Of a DNA stretch of 7,580 nt, positions 6,396-7,580 are shown piece by piece; the stretch's first letter is position 1; each line of letters starts with the position of its first letter. The translations under genes and the position numbers were made by a program. The stretch is taken from assembly GCA_035541995.1 (NCBI GenBank), contig DATKMG010000708.1:1-7580 (forward strand). Direction: 5' to 3'. Below the pieces are notes generated by a model. The model was not told the DNA's origin. It worked only from the letters and a program-made list of their open reading frames with translations, and searched no databases. Source of the DNA: DATKMG01 sp035541995 (GTDB lineage: Bacteria > Acidobacteriota > Terriglobia > Versatilivoradales > Versatilivoraceae).

Positions 6396-7580
6396 GTGAA
6401 CCCTTATACAGACTTAACGGACCTGGCAATAGCGCGTTCTATGTCTGAAGCCCTGGTGATCGGTTTGCTCGTGGGAGCGCAACGGGAAGGAGCCCACCGC
6501 GACCAGCCTGACCCTGCCAGTCGAGCCGGCCTGCGGGACTTTATCCTGGTGGCGGCCTTGGGTGGACTTTGCGGCCTTCTCCAGATTCCCGGGCTGACTG
6601 TTTCGGCGCTGCTGGGAATTGTGGCCATGTGGATTACCTTCAAGCGCCGTCAACCCCAAGGAGTGGGGCTGACAACTGACTTGGCTGCCATTGCGGTGTA
6701 TTTTCTCAGTTACACGACTGCAATTCCAAGCTTCCGTCATGGCGCCATCGCTCTGGCCATTATCCTAACTGCTTTTCTTGAGGCCAAACGCACCCTTCAT
6801 CGGTTCTTCCGCGAGACCTTGACCGAAGTCGAATTCACAGACACACTGAGCTTCCTTGCCCTGATCTTTATTATTTATCCTCTACTTCCCCAGGGGAGTT
6901 TTGGACCCTATGAATTCTTCAGCCCGCGGCGGGTCTGGTTTTTCGTCATCCTGGTGTCTTCGATCTCGTATGTGGGCTATTTCCTGGAAAAATTCCTGGG
7001 GGAGAATACGGGGTTGAAGCTGGTTGGCCTGCTGGGGGGCATGGCATCCACAACCGCCTCTACTTCTGCCTTTGCCCACGAGGCACGTCTTCAGCCAGGC
7101 CAACTGAAGGCTTACTGGCAGGCCGCAACTGTGGCCAACGCTGTGCAATTTCCTCGAATCCTGGCGCTCCTGCTGACGATCAGCCCGCCTCTTTTTGGGA
7201 CTACGGTGAAGCCTCTGTTAGTTATGGCTGCAGCGGGCTTGGTGTTGGCCGGATTGATCCGGGTGGCCCCCTCGCGCGAAGGTGAATCGAGGCAACGCAT
7301 GAGTGTTCGCAATCCTTTTTCTTTTGGACCAGCCTTGCAGTTTGGCGTCATGTTCGCGGTAATTCTTTTTTTCGTCAAGTCCATGATACTTCATTATGGA
7401 AATCGAGCCTTGACCTGGACAAGTGCCATCAGCGGCCTGCTTGATGTTGACTCGGTCACAATCACAATTGGAGAACTCTTCCAGACGGGTAAGATTGAGG
7501 CGGGAATAGCGACGGGGTCCATTTTGCTCGCCCTGCTGGCCAATGCTGTGTTTAAGACGATCATGGCGTGGACATTGGGG
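6396..7580 (+). CDS. MgtC/SapB-DUF4010 family integral membrane protein, 3' end cut by window
   Basis: 395 codons are visible with no stop, so the C-terminus lies beyond the window; members are usually a little over 400 residues, so little should be missing. The N-terminal MgtC/SapB-like part shows EALVIGLLVGAQRE (18-31) and SRAGLRDFILVAALGGL (41-57), close to the family pattern of a Gly-rich first helix ending in an R-E pair, followed by AGLR. The DUF4010 part has the Gly/Ser/Thr helix GLLGGMASTTAST (210-222) and the SGLLDVDS loop (345-352) typical of this family. About ten hydrophobic segments are apparent, so it is an inner-membrane protein. Substrate and function are unknown; MgtC homologues are linked to magnesium limitation and ATP synthase modulation, but that should not be transferred directly. 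GTG 6396 is chosen because GGAG lies 5 nt upstream. The upstream frame has only weak starts before a stop at 6312, and the later ATG at 6441 would cut into the conserved helix. It is divergent from the FecR/DUF6600 gene. Confidence 0.88.
   Translation, partial: MNPYTDLTDLAIARSMSEALVIGLLVGAQREGAHRDQPDPASRAGLRDFILVAALGGLCGLLQIPGLTVSALLGIVAMWITFKRRQPQGVGLTTDLAAIAVYFLSYTTAIPSFRHGAIALAIILTAFLEAKRTLHRFFRETLTEVEFTDTLSFLALIFIIYPLLPQGSFGPYEFFSPRRVWFFVILVSSISYVGYFLEKFLGENTGLKLVGLLGGMASTTASTSAFAHEARLQPGQLKAYWQAATVANAVQFPRILALLLTISPPLFGTTVKPLLVMAAAGLVLAGLIRVAPSREGESRQRMSVRNPFSFGPALQFGVMFAVILFFVKSMILHYGNRALTWTSAISGLLDVDSVTITIGELFQTGKIEAGIATGSILLALLANAVFKTIMAWTLG

Noticed and set aside
6404..7384. Minus-strand frames opposite the MgtC/DUF4010 gene
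   Set aside because: The plus strand encodes a coherent, conserved multi-pass membrane protein throughout; the antisense frames are its shadows.
1..7580. CRISPR array, tRNA, rRNA, insertion-sequence ends, attachment sites or a phage/defence system
   Set aside because: No regular spaced repeats, no tRNA-like cloverleaf, no transposase or integrase and no target-site duplications were seen.

Overview
The window carries five protein-coding regions in a bacterial chromosome of medium G+C content. The best guess for the organism is Acidobacteriota, or another soil-type Gram-negative lineage. This rests on a secreted FecR-domain protein with a tryptophan-rich DUF6600-like region, a sigma-54-type two-component system and an MgtC/DUF4010 membrane protein. 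No rRNA or other phylogenetic marker is present, so the assignment is an inference.

Layout: (1) 2-517, plus strand: the 3' part, or whole, of a gene of unrecognised family. It converges on the next gene across a 40-bp gap. (2) 5804 down to 558, minus strand: three collinear genes. In order of transcription they are a large exported FecR/DUF6600 protein (5804-3450), a polytopic membrane sensor histidine kinase (3331-1901) and an NtrC-family response regulator (1916-558). The kinase and regulator genes overlap by 16 bp. (3) 5805-6395: a 591-bp divergent intergenic region with no convincing gene but with several regulatory-looking elements. (4) 6396 to the window end, plus strand: an MgtC/DUF4010-family integral membrane protein, cut by the window edge.

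The most interesting point is how the minus-strand genes may work together. Upstream of the FecR/DUF6600 gene, on its own strand, lies a -24/-12 element (TGGC-N7-TTGC) with exact sigma-54 spacing, about 46 nt from a plausible leader start to the ATG. Some 80-110 bp upstream of that start is a perfect 8-bp inverted repeat (ATTGATTC-N12-GAATCAAT), plus a further direct copy of TTGATTCTC. The neighbouring regulator has an intact sigma-54 activator ATPase (Walker A, GAFTGA, Walker B, arginine finger) and a Fis-type helix-turn-helix. I infer a self-contained circuit: the membrane kinase phosphorylates the regulator, which activates the sigma-54 promoter of the exported Trp-rich FecR/DUF6600 protein, and possibly of the whole kinase-regulator operon by read-through. 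No experiment supports this. It is a specific prediction from sequence.
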